DNA of 58,832 nt, taken from assembly GCA_902587155.1 (NCBI GenBank), contig CACIKE010000008.1, forward strand, positions 1 through 58,832, in the 5' to 3' direction. Under the pieces are notes generated by a model, which was not told where the DNA came from, ran no database searches, and worked only from the letters and a program-made list of their open reading frames with translations. The DNA is from an uncultured Pelagibacteraceae bacterium (GTDB lineage: Bacteria; Pseudomonadota; Alphaproteobacteria; Pelagibacterales; Pelagibacteraceae). The position numbers were made by a program, and so were the translations under genes. Of this stretch, positions 1-10,517 are shown piece after piece (position 1 is the first letter of the stretch; the number at the start of each line of letters is the position of its first letter).

Positions 1-98
1 GAAATTTTTTTACCTGAGACTGCACATAAAACATGGTCACCATTTTCAATTATTTTGAAATTATTTGGTAAATATTTTAATTTAGCTAATTTTTTCAT
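1..98 (-). CDS. DUF2093 family protein (partial, 5' part only)
   Basis: Reading leftward from an ATG at 98, 32 codons stay open to the window edge, so the C-terminal part is missing. The visible peptide has the shape of the small alphaproteobacterial DUF2093 family: a basic start with AKLKYLP, then NGDHVLCAVSGKKI, where the family normally has a 'V..GdfVrCAVTGk.Ip' stretch. Known members are about 70 residues, have unknown function and often sit beside xseA and purD in alphaproteobacteria. Here the gene is divergent from purD with 24 bases between starts. The family call rests on the motif and the context. Confidence 0.7.
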   Translation of the reverse strand, partial: MKKLAKLKYLPNNFKIIENGDHVLCAVSGKKI

Positions 99-122
99 GA
101 TTTATAGTTTATATATAATTAT

Positions 123-1388
123 ATGAAAGTTGGAGTAATAGGAAGCGGAGGGAGAGAGCATGCTATATGCATATCTCTAAAAAAATCAAAAAATATAGAC
201 AAAATTTACTGTTTTCCAGGAAATGCAGGTACTAGCTTTATCGCAGAAAATATTGAGATTGAACTGAATAATTTTGAGGAATTAAAAAGAGTTATCAAAG
301 AACTAGGTATAGACATAGTAATAGTAGGTCCTGAAAAACCACTAGTAGATGGAATAGTAGACTTCTTGGAACTAAATAACATTAAAGTATTTGGTCCAGA
401 TCGTATTTCTTCACAACTTGAAGGTTCAAAAATTTTCACAAAAAATTTATGTAAAAAATATAATATCCCCACTGCAAAATTTGGAGTCTTCAATAGCATT
501 CAGGAAAGTATTTCATTCTTAAATAATTGTAAATTTCCTGTAGTTGTTAAAGCTGACGGTTTAGCTGCTGGAAAAGGTGTCTATATTTGTGAAACTAATG
601 GTCAATCCAAGAAAGCAGTTGAGGAAATTTTTAAAGGTAAATTTGGAGAAGCAAAACAAATTTTAATTGAAGAATTTTTAGAAGGTGAAGAAATGAGTTT
701 TTTTATAATTTCTGACGGCATCAATTATAAAATATTTGGGACTGCCCAAGATCACAAACGAGCCTTGGAAGGAGATAAAGGTAAAAACACGGGAGGAATG
801 GGAGCTTACTCACCATCTCGATTAGAAAGTGAAAAACTGGAAAAAAAGATTATAGAGAAAATAATTGAACCAACATTAAAAGGCTTAAAAGATATTAATA
901 AAAAATTTAAGGGTTTTCTATATGCAGGATTAATGATTCTAGACGATGAGCCTTTTTTAATTGAGTACAATGTAAGAATGGGTGATCCTGAGTGTCAGAC
1001 AATACTCCCAAGACTAAAAACCGATTTTTTAGACATAGTAGTCGCCACAGTAAATGAAAATTTAAAAAATATAAATTTAGAATGGTTTAAAGAAAAAAGC
1101 ATTTGCATTGTTTTAGCTTCAAAAGGATATCCAGATAAATATAAAAATAATTTAGAAATACAAGGCCTTAAAGAAATTAAGCTCCAGAATAATGAATACA
1201 TTTTTCACGCTGGAACTAAAATAAATAATTCAAAAATACACTCCAACGGTGGAAGAGTATTAAATTTTGTAATTAAATCAGACAATTTAAAAATTGGTAG
1301 AGATCAAGCCATAAGTTTAATCAATAAATTAAATTGGCAAAATGGATATTTTAGAAAAGATATTGGTTATAAAATTATATCAAGATGA
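123..1388 (+). CDS. purD: Phosphoribosylamine-glycine ligase (GAR synthetase)
   Basis: This is the second step of de novo purine synthesis: it joins glycine to 5-phosphoribosylamine using ATP, in the cytoplasm. The N-terminal domain starts with GSGGREHAI (residues 7-15), the hallmark of PurD. The ATP-grasp core has VVKADGLAAGKGV near residues 141-153 and the signature RMGDPECQ near residue 290. The 421-residue length is normal for the family. The stop codon overlaps the rsmD start (ATGA at 1385-1388), so the two are translationally coupled. Confidence 0.97.
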   Translation: MKVGVIGSGGREHAICISLKKSKNIDKIYCFPGNAGTSFIAENIEIELNNFEELKRVIKELGIDIVIVGPEKPLVDGIVDFLELNNIKVFGPDRISSQLEGSKIFTKNLCKKYNIPTAKFGVFNSIQESISFLNNCKFPVVVKADGLAAGKGVYICETNGQSKKAVEEIFKGKFGEAKQILIEEFLEGEEMSFFIISDGINYKIFGTAQDHKRALEGDKGKNTGGMGAYSPSRLESEKLEKKIIEKIIEPTLKGLKDINKKFKGFLYAGLMILDDEPFLIEYNVRMGDPECQTILPRLKTDFLDIVVATVNENLKNINLEWFKEKSICIVLASKGYPDKYKNNLEIQGLKEIKLQNNEYIFHAGTKINNSKIHSNGGRVLNFVIKSDNLKIGRDQAISLINKLNWQNGYFRKDIGYKIISR

Positions 1389-1945
1389 GAATAATTTCTG
1401 GGAGATTTAAAGGAAAAAAATTATTATTACCTAAAGATAAAAACACTAGACCTTTAAAAGATTTGGTAAAGGAGTCGATTTTCAATCTTTTAGAACATTC
1501 AAAAAAAATGAAAGTAAATTTAAAAGGTTCTACAATTTTAGATTTATTTTCCGGTTGTGGATCTTTTGGAATAGAATGTTTGTCAAGAGAATCGAAGTAT
1601 GTTTGTTTCTTTGAAAATTATTTTGAGGCTATTAAGATATTAGAAAAAAATCTTCTTCTTTTTAAAAATGAAAAAAAATTTCAAATTTTTAAAAATAATT
1701 GTTTTGAATATTTTGACTCCAACAAAAAGATTGATAAAAAATTTGATATAATCTTTATTGATCCACCTTACAAAGAGATGAAAATTAATTTTTTAATTGA
1801 AAAAATTATTTTTAGGAAACTTCTTAAAAAAGATGGTATTTTAATTATTCACAGACCTAAAAAAGATAAAATAGTAATAACCAAAAAAATTAATATTCTT
1901 GATACTCGAACCTATGGAGACTCTAAAATATATTTTGCAAATTAA
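1385..1945 (+). CDS. rsmD: 16S rRNA (guanine-N2)-methyltransferase RsmD
   Basis: RsmD methylates G966 of 16S rRNA in the assembled small subunit using S-adenosylmethionine. The N-terminus RIISGRFKGKKL and RPLKDLVKESIFNLL are typical of the family. SAM motif I is LDLFSGCGSFGIE at residues 52-64, and the catalytic DPPY motif is at 126-129. At 186 residues it is a normal family size. It starts inside the purD stop, and its own stop overlaps the convergent pgi stop by four bases (TTAA, 1942-1945), leaving no room for a terminator. Confidence 0.93.
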   Translation: MRIISGRFKGKKLLLPKDKNTRPLKDLVKESIFNLLEHSKKMKVNLKGSTILDLFSGCGSFGIECLSRESKYVCFFENYFEAIKILEKNLLLFKNEKKFQIFKNNCFEYFDSNKKIDKKFDIIFIDPPYKEMKINFLIEKIIFRKLLKKDGILIIHRPKKDKIVITKKINILDTRTYGDSKIYFAN

Positions 1946-3099
1946 GAACTTTTTAAAATTTTTTTGGTTTCTATTTTAATTAGTTCAACAGCTGGTTGAT
2001 CATAAGCGTTTATTTTCAAAGCTTTAGCTAAGAGAATTGTTTCTAAGATAAAATATGTAAATAATTCACCAAGGACTTCCTCATTTTTAGATTTTATATA
2101 AAAACTTCTGAATGGTATTTTTTTTTTTTGAAAAACTTTTTTTGTTGCTAGAATTTTAGAGTGAAGAATATTCCCCAAATCCTTTTTTTTTAAAAATTTT
2201 AAAGAACTAGGAATCATGTCCTGATTTAATTTTTGGTAATTTCGATCTTTTGTATAAAAAAATGTATAAAAATTATTTTTTTGACCATCTAAATATAATT
2301 GCATTAAACTATGATTATCTTTAGGCATATTTGATATTATTGGGAAAATGCCATTTCCCTTTTTTCCTAAACTCTCCGCCACCAATTGTTGATACCATTT
2401 TAAAAAATTATCAGCAGTTTCATCGTAATTAAGAATTACTGAATTAAATTTTTTTCTCTTAACTAATTCTAAAATATTTGAAACATTAATTATAAGTGAA
2501 TTTAAAAATTTCTTATTAGTCGCTAAGTCATCAAATCTTTTAAATTTTCTGGAGTCCAAACCCATTAATTCTACTGGCAACATACCAACCTCTGATAAAA
2601 CTGAATATCTTCCACCAATAAAGTTATTATGATCAATAATATCCGATTTTAGCTTCATACATAACTCCCTTAAAATACTTTCTTTTTTATCTGAAACTAA
2701 AACATTTTTATCATTTTTCTTTATATATAAATTAGAATTAACTATAGTTTCTAATGTATTTCCAGATTTTGAAATTACTAAATTAAGATATTTTTTTTTT
2801 GGAAATTTTATTTTTTGATTAAGATTTGTAAGAAAATAAAAATTTTTGTTTATTTTGTGTCTTAAGAAATCATAAATTGCCAGTGCTCCTAAAGAAGATC
2901 CACCCATACCAAAGATTCGAATATGTCCGTATTTTTTTAATTTTTTTATTGATTTTTTAGTGTAGCTGTATTTGTAATCTTTTGATAATGAATTTATAAC
3001 TTCGCTTTTTGAAGAAATTAGATCTTTCAAATAATTTTTTAATTTTAAATTTACTTTTTTATTTATAAAGTTTTGAAAAATAAGATTATTTGTCAGCAT
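1942..3099 (-). CDS. pgi: Glucose-6-phosphate isomerase (short form)
   Basis: The enzyme interconverts glucose-6-phosphate and fructose-6-phosphate. Two SIS-type sugar isomerase halves are visible: GMGGSSLGALAIYDFL near residues 64-79 and SKSGNTLETIV in the phosphosugar site. The family signature GGRYSVLSEVGMLP lies near residue 162, and the C-terminal NAYDQPAVELIK matches the 'DQPGVE..K' end of PGI. At 385 residues it is much shorter than the roughly 550-residue enterobacterial enzyme, with the N-terminal extension trimmed. Its ATG overlaps the last base of the upstream lipoprotein gene's stop (TAATG), so the two are coupled. Confidence 0.9.
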   Translation of the reverse strand: MLTNNLIFQNFINKKVNLKLKNYLKDLISSKSEVINSLSKDYKYSYTKKSIKKLKKYGHIRIFGMGGSSLGALAIYDFLRHKINKNFYFLTNLNQKIKFPKKKYLNLVISKSGNTLETIVNSNLYIKKNDKNVLVSDKKESILRELCMKLKSDIIDHNNFIGGRYSVLSEVGMLPVELMGLDSRKFKRFDDLATNKKFLNSLIINVSNILELVKRKKFNSVILNYDETADNFLKWYQQLVAESLGKKGNGIFPIISNMPKDNHSLMQLYLDGQKNNFYTFFYTKDRNYQKLNQDMIPSSLKFLKKKDLGNILHSKILATKKVFQKKKIPFRSFYIKSKNEEVLGELFTYFILETILLAKALKINAYDQPAVELIKIETKKILKSS

Positions 3100-3410
3100 T
3101 ATTGTTTTTGAATTTTATCCGAAATACTTTTTTTAATTTTAGATTTTGACAAGTTTTGATCTTTATTTTTCTCAGAGCTGCTTTGATCTCCATCAAATAC
3201 AGATTTGATATTTGCCTCCTCATCGGTTGTTTCAGGTTGCTCGTTTGGTTTTGGTAATTTTGAAAAATCTGGGGGTAAAATTAGAGGATCTTTTTTTTCA
3301 ATTAAAAACTCCTGACCTGAGTCACTCTTTTTTTTCATTTTAAAACCCTCACAAGAAAATAAAAACAAAGATACTGTTAAAATTATAAAAATATTATAAA
3401 TAATTCTCAT
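3099..3410 (-). CDS. DUF3035 / BamF-like outer-membrane lipoprotein
   Basis: This is a 103-residue lipoprotein. A hydrophobic signal (residues 4-18) ends in a lipobox LFSC with Cys20. It is followed by EFLIEKKDPLILPPDFSKLPKP, which matches the 'F.V..r.PL.lPPdf.LP.P' core of DUF3035, the family that includes the alphaproteobacterial BAM-complex subunit BamF. The rest is low-complexity, polar and probably disordered. It lies directly after lspA, the usual alphaproteobacterial arrangement, and is itself a likely LspA substrate. The role in outer-membrane protein assembly is known for the family, not shown here. Confidence 0.8.
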   Translation of the reverse strand: MRIIYNIFIILTVSLFLFSCEGFKMKKKSDSGQEFLIEKKDPLILPPDFSKLPKPNEQPETTDEEANIKSVFDGDQSSSEKNKDQNLSKSKIKKSISDKIQKQ

Positions 3411-3881
3411 TTAATTTTTTTTGCCAAGAATTTCAAAACCTATTAAAAAAATTATACCTATTGTAATGAATATATCAGCAACATTAAATATAAACCAATG
3501 AAAATTATTAATATGTAAATCTATAAAATCCGGCACGGCTGAGTAAAAAACTCTATCGAAAATATTTCCAAAAGAACCTCCAATAATCATTGTATAACTA
3601 AATCTCTCGAATCCTTCTGATCTTAACATAAGCCAAATAATAACGATCGTTATTAGGCTAATAAAAATTGTCAGTAAATTATAATATAGTTTTTCATCAA
3701 AAGAAAATAAACCAAAAGCGATACCTTCATTCCAAATCAAATTTAAATTTAAAAAAGATGTAACACTAATTCCATATTGTTCATAAGTTTCTGGAAAACT
3801 AATGATCAATAGTTTACTTACTCGATCGGTTAAAAAAATAAAAATAATTATTGAAAAGTCTACTAAATGTTTTTTAAACAT
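3411..3881 (-). CDS. lspA: Lipoprotein signal peptidase II
   Basis: This inner-membrane aspartyl protease cleaves prolipoprotein signal peptides after lipidation. From the ATG at 3881 the protein is 156 residues with four predicted membrane helices. The conserved blocks are GNIFDR (105-110), VPDFIDLH with Asp118, and FNVADIF with Asp136; the last two aspartates match the catalytic pair. A longer reading from 3947 would overlap 65 bases of ileS and add a non-LspA N-terminus. The 3881 start lies one base after the ileS stop and gives the normal family length, so I chose it. It is followed by a lipoprotein gene. Confidence 0.93.
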   Translation of the reverse strand: MFKKHLVDFSIIIFIFLTDRVSKLLIISFPETYEQYGISVTSFLNLNLIWNEGIAFGLFSFDEKLYYNLLTIFISLITIVIIWLMLRSEGFERFSYTMIIGGSFGNIFDRVFYSAVPDFIDLHINNFHWFIFNVADIFITIGIIFLIGFEILGKKN

Positions 3882-3882
3882 T

Positions 3883-6603
3883 TTATTTACAATTCGGTCT
3901 TTCACATGGAGTGCTTCTGATTTTCCAACATATTGGACATTTTTCACCTATCGCTTTGCTTGTTTCTACAATTATCTCATTTGTATCACCATTCTCAATT
4001 TTGACTGAAGAAGTTATGCAAAGTTCCGAAAGGTCAATATTTTTTAAAAATTTCTGGTTATCATTATTTAATTTCACAATTAATGTAGCCTCTAAACTAG
4101 ATCCTATATCTTTACTTGCTCGTTTTTGCTCAATACTAAGATTGCAGATATCTCTTATTTTTATTAATTTTTCCCATTTAGAATTAAGATTTAAATTATC
4201 AAATTTTTTAGGAAAATTTAAAAATTTTTCAAGATGAATACTTTTTTTGTTTTTTGAAATAAGTTGATAAATCTCTTCAGTTGTAAAAGATAGGATTGGT
4301 GCAAACCATCTTATTAAAGAATCAAGAATAACATTTAACAAAATAAGTGTAGATTTTCTTTTTTCAGAATTTATTGGATCACAGTACAAAGTATCTTTTC
4401 TTATATCAAAATAAAAAGCAGATAAGTCCACAGTGCAAAAATTTAATAATTCTTTATACAAATTATGAAAATCATAATCTTTGAAATACTTGTTAAATTT
4501 AGAATTTAAATTGTAAATTTTATGAAGCATAAATTGCTCTAATTCTGGTAAGTCTTCAATTTTAATTTTTTCTAAATTTATTTGTTCAAAATTATCATTA
4601 AGATTTCCAAGCAAATATCTGAATGTGTTTCTTATTTTTCTATAAGACTCAGCATGCTGATCAAGTATTGAATAGTCTATTCGAAGATCCTCAGCATAAT
4701 TTGAGGAAGCAACCCAAATTCTAAGTATATCAGCTCCATACTTTTTTAAGATATCTTCAGGCGCAATTACATTTCCCAAAGATTTTGACATTTTTAAACC
4801 TTTGCCATCAACTACAAAACCATGAGAAAGAATAGACTCAAAAGGTGCACGATCTCTTGTTCCACAAGACTCTAAAAGAGATGAATGAAACCAGCCCCTA
4901 TGTTGGTCAGAGCCCTCTAGATACATAGATGCAGGCCATTTTAAATCTTTTCTTTTTTCCAATACAAATGAATGAGTAGATCCACTATCAAACCATACTT
5001 CTACGATATCACTTAACTTTTCAAAATCCACGGCTTTATATTTTTTCCCAAGAAATTTTTGTGGATCATCCGAAAACCAACAATCAGATCCTTCTTTTTC
5101 ATAAATTTTTGCAATATTATCAAAAACCTCATCATCAACCAAAATTTCACTTGTCTTTTTGTTAATAAAAATAGGTAATGGAACACCCCATACTCTTTGT
5201 CTTGAAACACACCAATCAGGTCTTGTTTCAATCATCGATTTTAATCTTTCTTTTCCTTTGCTAGGATAAAAAGTTGTGTCATCAATTGCTTTTAAAGCTT
5301 TGTTTCTAAGCTTATGACTATCCATAGAAATAAACCATTGAGGAGTTGCTCTATGAACCAATGGTGCTTTTGACCTCCATGAATGCGGATAAGAGTGAAC
5401 AAGTTCACCGCTCGATAATAATTTTTTTTGGTCTTTTAATTTTTCAATGACAATTGAGTTAGATTTAAAAATATGTATCCCCTCAAAAAGTGCCACATTT
5501 TTTGTATATTTTCCATCACCATCGACTGTTTCAATTGCTTTAATTCCATTATTCATACACAAATTAAAATCATCAGGACCATGGCTTGGCGCACAATGAA
5601 CAATCCCAGTACCTTGTTCTGTAGTAACAAACCGTGCTTCCAGCATAGGTATGTCATAATCATAACCAAGTTTTAAAAAAGGGTGATTACATATTGTTCC
5701 CTTTAAATCTTTACCTTTGAAATTTTTTAATTTTTTGAAACTTTGAATTTTGGTATCTTTTACAACTGAGTCTATTAATGCATCTGCAATAACAATTTTT
5801 TTATTTTTAAAATCTCCATCATCATTTACCTCAATTAGCAAATATTCTAAGCTTTCATTGTAAGCTAATGCTTTATTGGCTGGAATAGTCCATGGGGTAG
5901 TCGTCCAAATTACTATTTCACTATCATTTAATTCTTTAATGTTTGATGATTTGACCGGAAAAGATGCATATATAGTATCTGACTTATGATCTTGGTATTC
6001 AACCTCTGCATCTGCTAAGGCTGTTTTTTCAACAGTTGACCACAAAACAGGTTTAAAACCTCGATATAAACTTCCTTCTTTTAAAAATTTACCTAATTCT
6101 CTTACTATTTGAGCTTCAGCATCAAAGCTCATTGTAGAATAATAATTATCCCAATCTCCTACAACTCCTAACCTTTTAAATTGGTCTTTATGAATATCTA
6201 TCCATTTTTCTGCAAAGGCTCTGCACTCTTTTCTAAATTCAACGATTGGTACTTCATTTTTGTTTTTTTTATTTTTTTTGTATTGTTCTTCAATTTTCCA
6301 TTCTATTGGCAATCCATGACAATCCCATCCCGGAACATAGACAGAGTCTTTTCCATCCATTTGATGAAATCTCACAATTATATCTTTTAAAATTTTATTT
6401 AAAGCTGTTCCCATATGTATATTGCCATTCGCATAGGGAGGACCATCGTGAAGGACAAATTTTTCTTCTCCTTTTCTCGATTTTCTTAATTCATCATAAA
6501 GATTTATTTTTTGCCAAAATTTCAAAATTTCTGGTTCTCGTGTTGGTAAATTTGCTTTCATCGAAAAAGCAGTTTTAGGGAGATTAATTTGTGATTTGCT
6601 CAT
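3883..6603 (-). CDS. ileS: Isoleucyl-tRNA synthetase
   Basis: A class I aminoacyl-tRNA synthetase that charges tRNA-Ile and edits valine. Visible are the HIGH-type motif in PPYANGNIHMG (near residues 55-65), the WTTTPWTIPAN editing-domain block, SDQHRGWFHSSLL, and KGLKMSKSLGN (KMSKS). The C-terminus ends in a compact zinc knuckle, CPIC followed by CERPNC, then one Lys and the stop. This is a trimmed version of the IleRS zinc finger. At 906 residues it fits the bacterial type 1 enzyme. The gene is followed after one base by lspA, a classic pairing. Confidence 0.97.
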   Translation of the reverse strand: MSKSQINLPKTAFSMKANLPTREPEILKFWQKINLYDELRKSRKGEEKFVLHDGPPYANGNIHMGTALNKILKDIIVRFHQMDGKDSVYVPGWDCHGLPIEWKIEEQYKKNKKNKNEVPIVEFRKECRAFAEKWIDIHKDQFKRLGVVGDWDNYYSTMSFDAEAQIVRELGKFLKEGSLYRGFKPVLWSTVEKTALADAEVEYQDHKSDTIYASFPVKSSNIKELNDSEIVIWTTTPWTIPANKALAYNESLEYLLIEVNDDGDFKNKKIVIADALIDSVVKDTKIQSFKKLKNFKGKDLKGTICNHPFLKLGYDYDIPMLEARFVTTEQGTGIVHCAPSHGPDDFNLCMNNGIKAIETVDGDGKYTKNVALFEGIHIFKSNSIVIEKLKDQKKLLSSGELVHSYPHSWRSKAPLVHRATPQWFISMDSHKLRNKALKAIDDTTFYPSKGKERLKSMIETRPDWCVSRQRVWGVPLPIFINKKTSEILVDDEVFDNIAKIYEKEGSDCWFSDDPQKFLGKKYKAVDFEKLSDIVEVWFDSGSTHSFVLEKRKDLKWPASMYLEGSDQHRGWFHSSLLESCGTRDRAPFESILSHGFVVDGKGLKMSKSLGNVIAPEDILKKYGADILRIWVASSNYAEDLRIDYSILDQHAESYRKIRNTFRYLLGNLNDNFEQINLEKIKIEDLPELEQFMLHKIYNLNSKFNKYFKDYDFHNLYKELLNFCTVDLSAFYFDIRKDTLYCDPINSEKRKSTLILLNVILDSLIRWFAPILSFTTEEIYQLISKNKKSIHLEKFLNFPKKFDNLNLNSKWEKLIKIRDICNLSIEQKRASKDIGSSLEATLIVKLNNDNQKFLKNIDLSELCITSSVKIENGDTNEIIVETSKAIGEKCPICWKIRSTPCERPNCK

Positions 6604-6604
6604 T

Positions 6605-7531
6605 TTATTTTTTTGCTATCAATAAATCAGTTTTAATTTGTCTTCTAAGCTGTTCAACATTTTTAAATTTTTTTTCTTTTCTAATAAATTTTTTAAACTC
6701 TACTGTTAAATACTTATTATAAAGATTTCCAGAAAAATTAAATAGATGAACCTCTAATAGTATTTTTTTTCCATTAAATGTTGGGCGATAGCCTAAATTA
6801 GCAATTCCTTTTAAGTAATTATTTTTATCACTCAATTTTACTTTTACTGCGTATACTCCAGGGCAGGCTAAAATATAATTTTTGATATCAATGTTTGCAG
6901 TAGGGAAACCAATTTTTTTTCCTATTTGTCTTCCCTTTTGAACCTTTCCAATAATTGACCAATTTCTATTCAAAATTTTATTGGCTTTTTCTAATTTTCC
7001 TTTTTGTAAAAGTTTTCTTACCAACGATGAAGATGCTATCTTCTTATTGGTTAACAATGGTTGTGGTTTTACCACTTTATAACCACAAATCCTCTCAAAT
7101 TTAATCAACTGTCTTACGTTACCTTCTCTCTTATTCCCAAATCTAAAATTATTACTTACAAAAATGAATTTTGGTTTTAACTTTTTACCTAATATTTCTT
7201 TAATAAAAATTACAGATTTTATTTTTGAAAATTTTCGATCAAATTTTTTTATAATCATAAAGTCTACATTTAGATTTTTAAGATTATCAATTTTTTGTTG
7301 TAAACTAGAAATTCTAAAATTATCTAAATTCTTATTAAAAAACATTTTTGGCATTGGTTCAAAAGTCAACACACCAATTTTTGAGGAATATCTTTTTTTA
7401 TATCTCTTTGCTAATGAGAATAATTTTTGATGTCCTTTGTGGACCCCATCAAAGTTACCAATCAAGATAATTGAGTCTTTATGTCTATTATTTACATTAA
7501 AATTCTTATATATCTTTTTTGATTTTACCAT
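6605..7531 (-). CDS. ribF: Bifunctional riboflavin kinase / FAD synthetase
   Basis: RibF phosphorylates riboflavin to FMN and adenylates FMN to FAD. The N-terminal nucleotidyltransferase domain begins with IGNFDGVHKGHQKLF, containing the HxGH motif. The C-terminal flavokinase domain starts near residue 185 with GKVQKGRQIGKKIGFPTANID, the conserved GFPTAN block, and continues with CPGVYAVKV and NLGYRPTF. The 308-residue length is standard. The order ribF-ileS-lspA is a widely conserved cluster, and ribF ends one base before ileS starts. Confidence 0.95.
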   Translation of the reverse strand: MVKSKKIYKNFNVNNRHKDSIILIGNFDGVHKGHQKLFSLAKRYKKRYSSKIGVLTFEPMPKMFFNKNLDNFRISSLQQKIDNLKNLNVDFMIIKKFDRKFSKIKSVIFIKEILGKKLKPKFIFVSNNFRFGNKREGNVRQLIKFERICGYKVVKPQPLLTNKKIASSSLVRKLLQKGKLEKANKILNRNWSIIGKVQKGRQIGKKIGFPTANIDIKNYILACPGVYAVKVKLSDKNNYLKGIANLGYRPTFNGKKILLEVHLFNFSGNLYNKYLTVEFKKFIRKEKKFKNVEQLRRQIKTDLLIAKK

Positions 7532-8343
7532 TTCAATTCTGATTGAATATAATTACAAATTGCTTCGTAAGATTTTGCAACTTTTTCAATTCCTTTTTCT
7601 TGTATCTCATCTTTATGAATTCCATTTGAGATTATTAAAGAATCATAGTTTAAAAGATTTGCTCCTTTTATATCAGTATTTAAATTATCACCTATGGATA
7701 GAATCTTTTTGTTCTTATTGTCAGTAGATTGATTATAAACTTCAGGATAAGGTTTTCCAAAGTAAATAACTTCTCCACCCATTTTTTCAAAAACCATTGC
7801 AACAGAACCAGCACAAAACTCTCTAGTGTTTCCTCTGTCCACAATTAAATCAGGATTTGTGCAAATCATTTTTTTTTTTATATTTTTTTCAAACAGATCT
7901 TTATAATAATTCAAGTCATCATTATGATCATCAAACAATCCAGTGCATAAAATATATTCACTTTTTTCAACATTATCTAATTTCATTTTTTCAAAATCTT
8001 TAAATAAATCAAAATCTCTTGGTGGACCAACGTGAAAAAAATTTTTATCTATTAAATTTTTCTTTAAATAAATGAGAGCTGCCTCACCAGAGGTAAAAAC
8101 ATGGTCTCTAATTTCTTTTTCCATGCCTAGTTTTTCTAAAAAAGATTTAACTGCATGGTTAGGTCTGGGTGCATTTGTGAGTAAAATATAGTCCTTTTTT
8201 TTTTTATTAATTTCTTTAAGAGCTTTTATCGCTTCAAGGTGAAGTGTAACCCCATTATGGACCACTCCCCATAAGTCAACATAAAATAGCTGATAATTGT
8301 CTGCTATAGAACTTAGACCTTCTTTATCTAAATTTTTAGTCAT
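7525..8343 (-). CDS. HAD-superfamily class IIA hydrolase (TIGR01459-like)
   Basis: A 272-residue HAD phosphatase of the NagD/class IIA type. The nucleophile motif is YVDLWGVVHNG (D-x-W-G-V-x-H, near residues 22-32), motif II is LLTNAPRP, and the acidic motif is SIGDNLNTDIKGAN near residue 217. This matches the alphaproteobacterial TIGR01459 subfamily, often found near ribF. The substrate is unknown; riboflavin-pathway dephosphorylation is a possibility suggested only by context. The 3' end overlaps the ribF start by seven bases. Confidence 0.85.
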   Translation of the reverse strand: MTKNLDKEGLSSIADNYQLFYVDLWGVVHNGVTLHLEAIKALKEINKKKKDYILLTNAPRPNHAVKSFLEKLGMEKEIRDHVFTSGEAALIYLKKNLIDKNFFHVGPPRDFDLFKDFEKMKLDNVEKSEYILCTGLFDDHNDDLNYYKDLFEKNIKKKMICTNPDLIVDRGNTREFCAGSVAMVFEKMGGEVIYFGKPYPEVYNQSTDNKNKKILSIGDNLNTDIKGANLLNYDSLIISNGIHKDEIQEKGIEKVAKSYEAICNYIQSELKW

Positions 8344-8412
8344 TAAATTAATCTATAAACCATAAAACCCTCAAATTCCTATATTTTTTGAACAACTAAT
8401 TTTTAACTATAT

Positions 8413-8440
8413 CTTGAAATAGTATGGCCAATCTCTATAT
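8413..8440 (+). promoter_or_regulatory. RpoH (sigma-32)-type heat-shock promoter of groESL
   Basis: A CTTG at 8413-8416 is followed after exactly 17 bases by TCTATAT at 8434-8440. The alphaproteobacterial RpoH consensus is CTTG-N17-CYTATNT, so only the first -10 base differs. The start of transcription would fall near 8447, giving a leader of about 20 bases with the AAGGAG ribosome site at 8456-8461 before the groES ATG. No CIRCE inverted repeat is visible. Confidence 0.7.
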
Positions 8441-8466
8441 GAGGACCATATTAATAAGGAGAATTT

Positions 8467-8757
8467 ATGAAATTTAGACCGTTACATGATAGAGTTTTAA
8501 TAGAAGTTTTAGATAGCAGCGAAAAAACTGCTGGTGGAATAATAATACCTGATACAGCGCAGGAAAAGCCTCAAGAAGGTAAAGTAGTAGCAGTTGGTGG
8601 TGGTGCAAAAACTGAGGACGGCAAAATAATACCAATGGATGTAAAAGTTGGGGATAAAGTTTTATTTGGCAAATGGTCAGGAACCGAAGTCAAAATTGAT
8701 GGCAAAGAATACAGTATAATGAAAGAGTCAGACATTATGGGTATCTCAAGCAAGTAA
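8467..8757 (+). CDS. groES: Co-chaperonin GroES
   Basis: The 10-kDa lid of the GroEL chaperonin. The 96-residue protein begins with [24 protein letters not shown], which includes the mobile loop, and carries GKVVAVGGG and [20 protein letters not shown], all canonical. A strong ribosome-binding site (AAGGAG) precedes the ATG, and a heat-shock promoter lies upstream. It is followed 23 bases later by groEL in the same operon. Confidence 0.98.
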   Translation: MKFRPLHDRVLIEVLDSSEKTAGGIIIPDTAQEKPQEGKVVAVGGGAKTEDGKIIPMDVKVGDKVLFGKWSGTEVKIDGKEYSIMKESDIMGISSK

Positions 8758-8762
8758 TTTAA

Positions 8763-10442
<1,680 letters not shown>

Positions 10443-10467
10443 CCCAATCTCAAATATAAGTAATTTT

Positions 10468-10497
10468 AAAGGCCATCTTTTGATGGCCTTTTTTTTT
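10468..10497 (+). terminator. Intrinsic terminator after groEL
   Basis: A perfect 10-bp stem (AAAGGCCATC at 10468-10477 with GATGGCCTTT at 10482-10491) closes a TTTT loop and runs straight into a T tract to 10497. This is the clearest rho-independent terminator in the window and should end the groESL transcript. Confidence 0.92.
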
Positions 10498-10517
10498 GGA
10501 AATATTAAAATAATACA

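Noticed and set aside
3882..3947. Longer lspA reading starting at 3947
   Set aside because: It overlaps 65 bases of ileS and adds residues unlike any LspA N-terminus; the ATG at 3881 gives the normal length.
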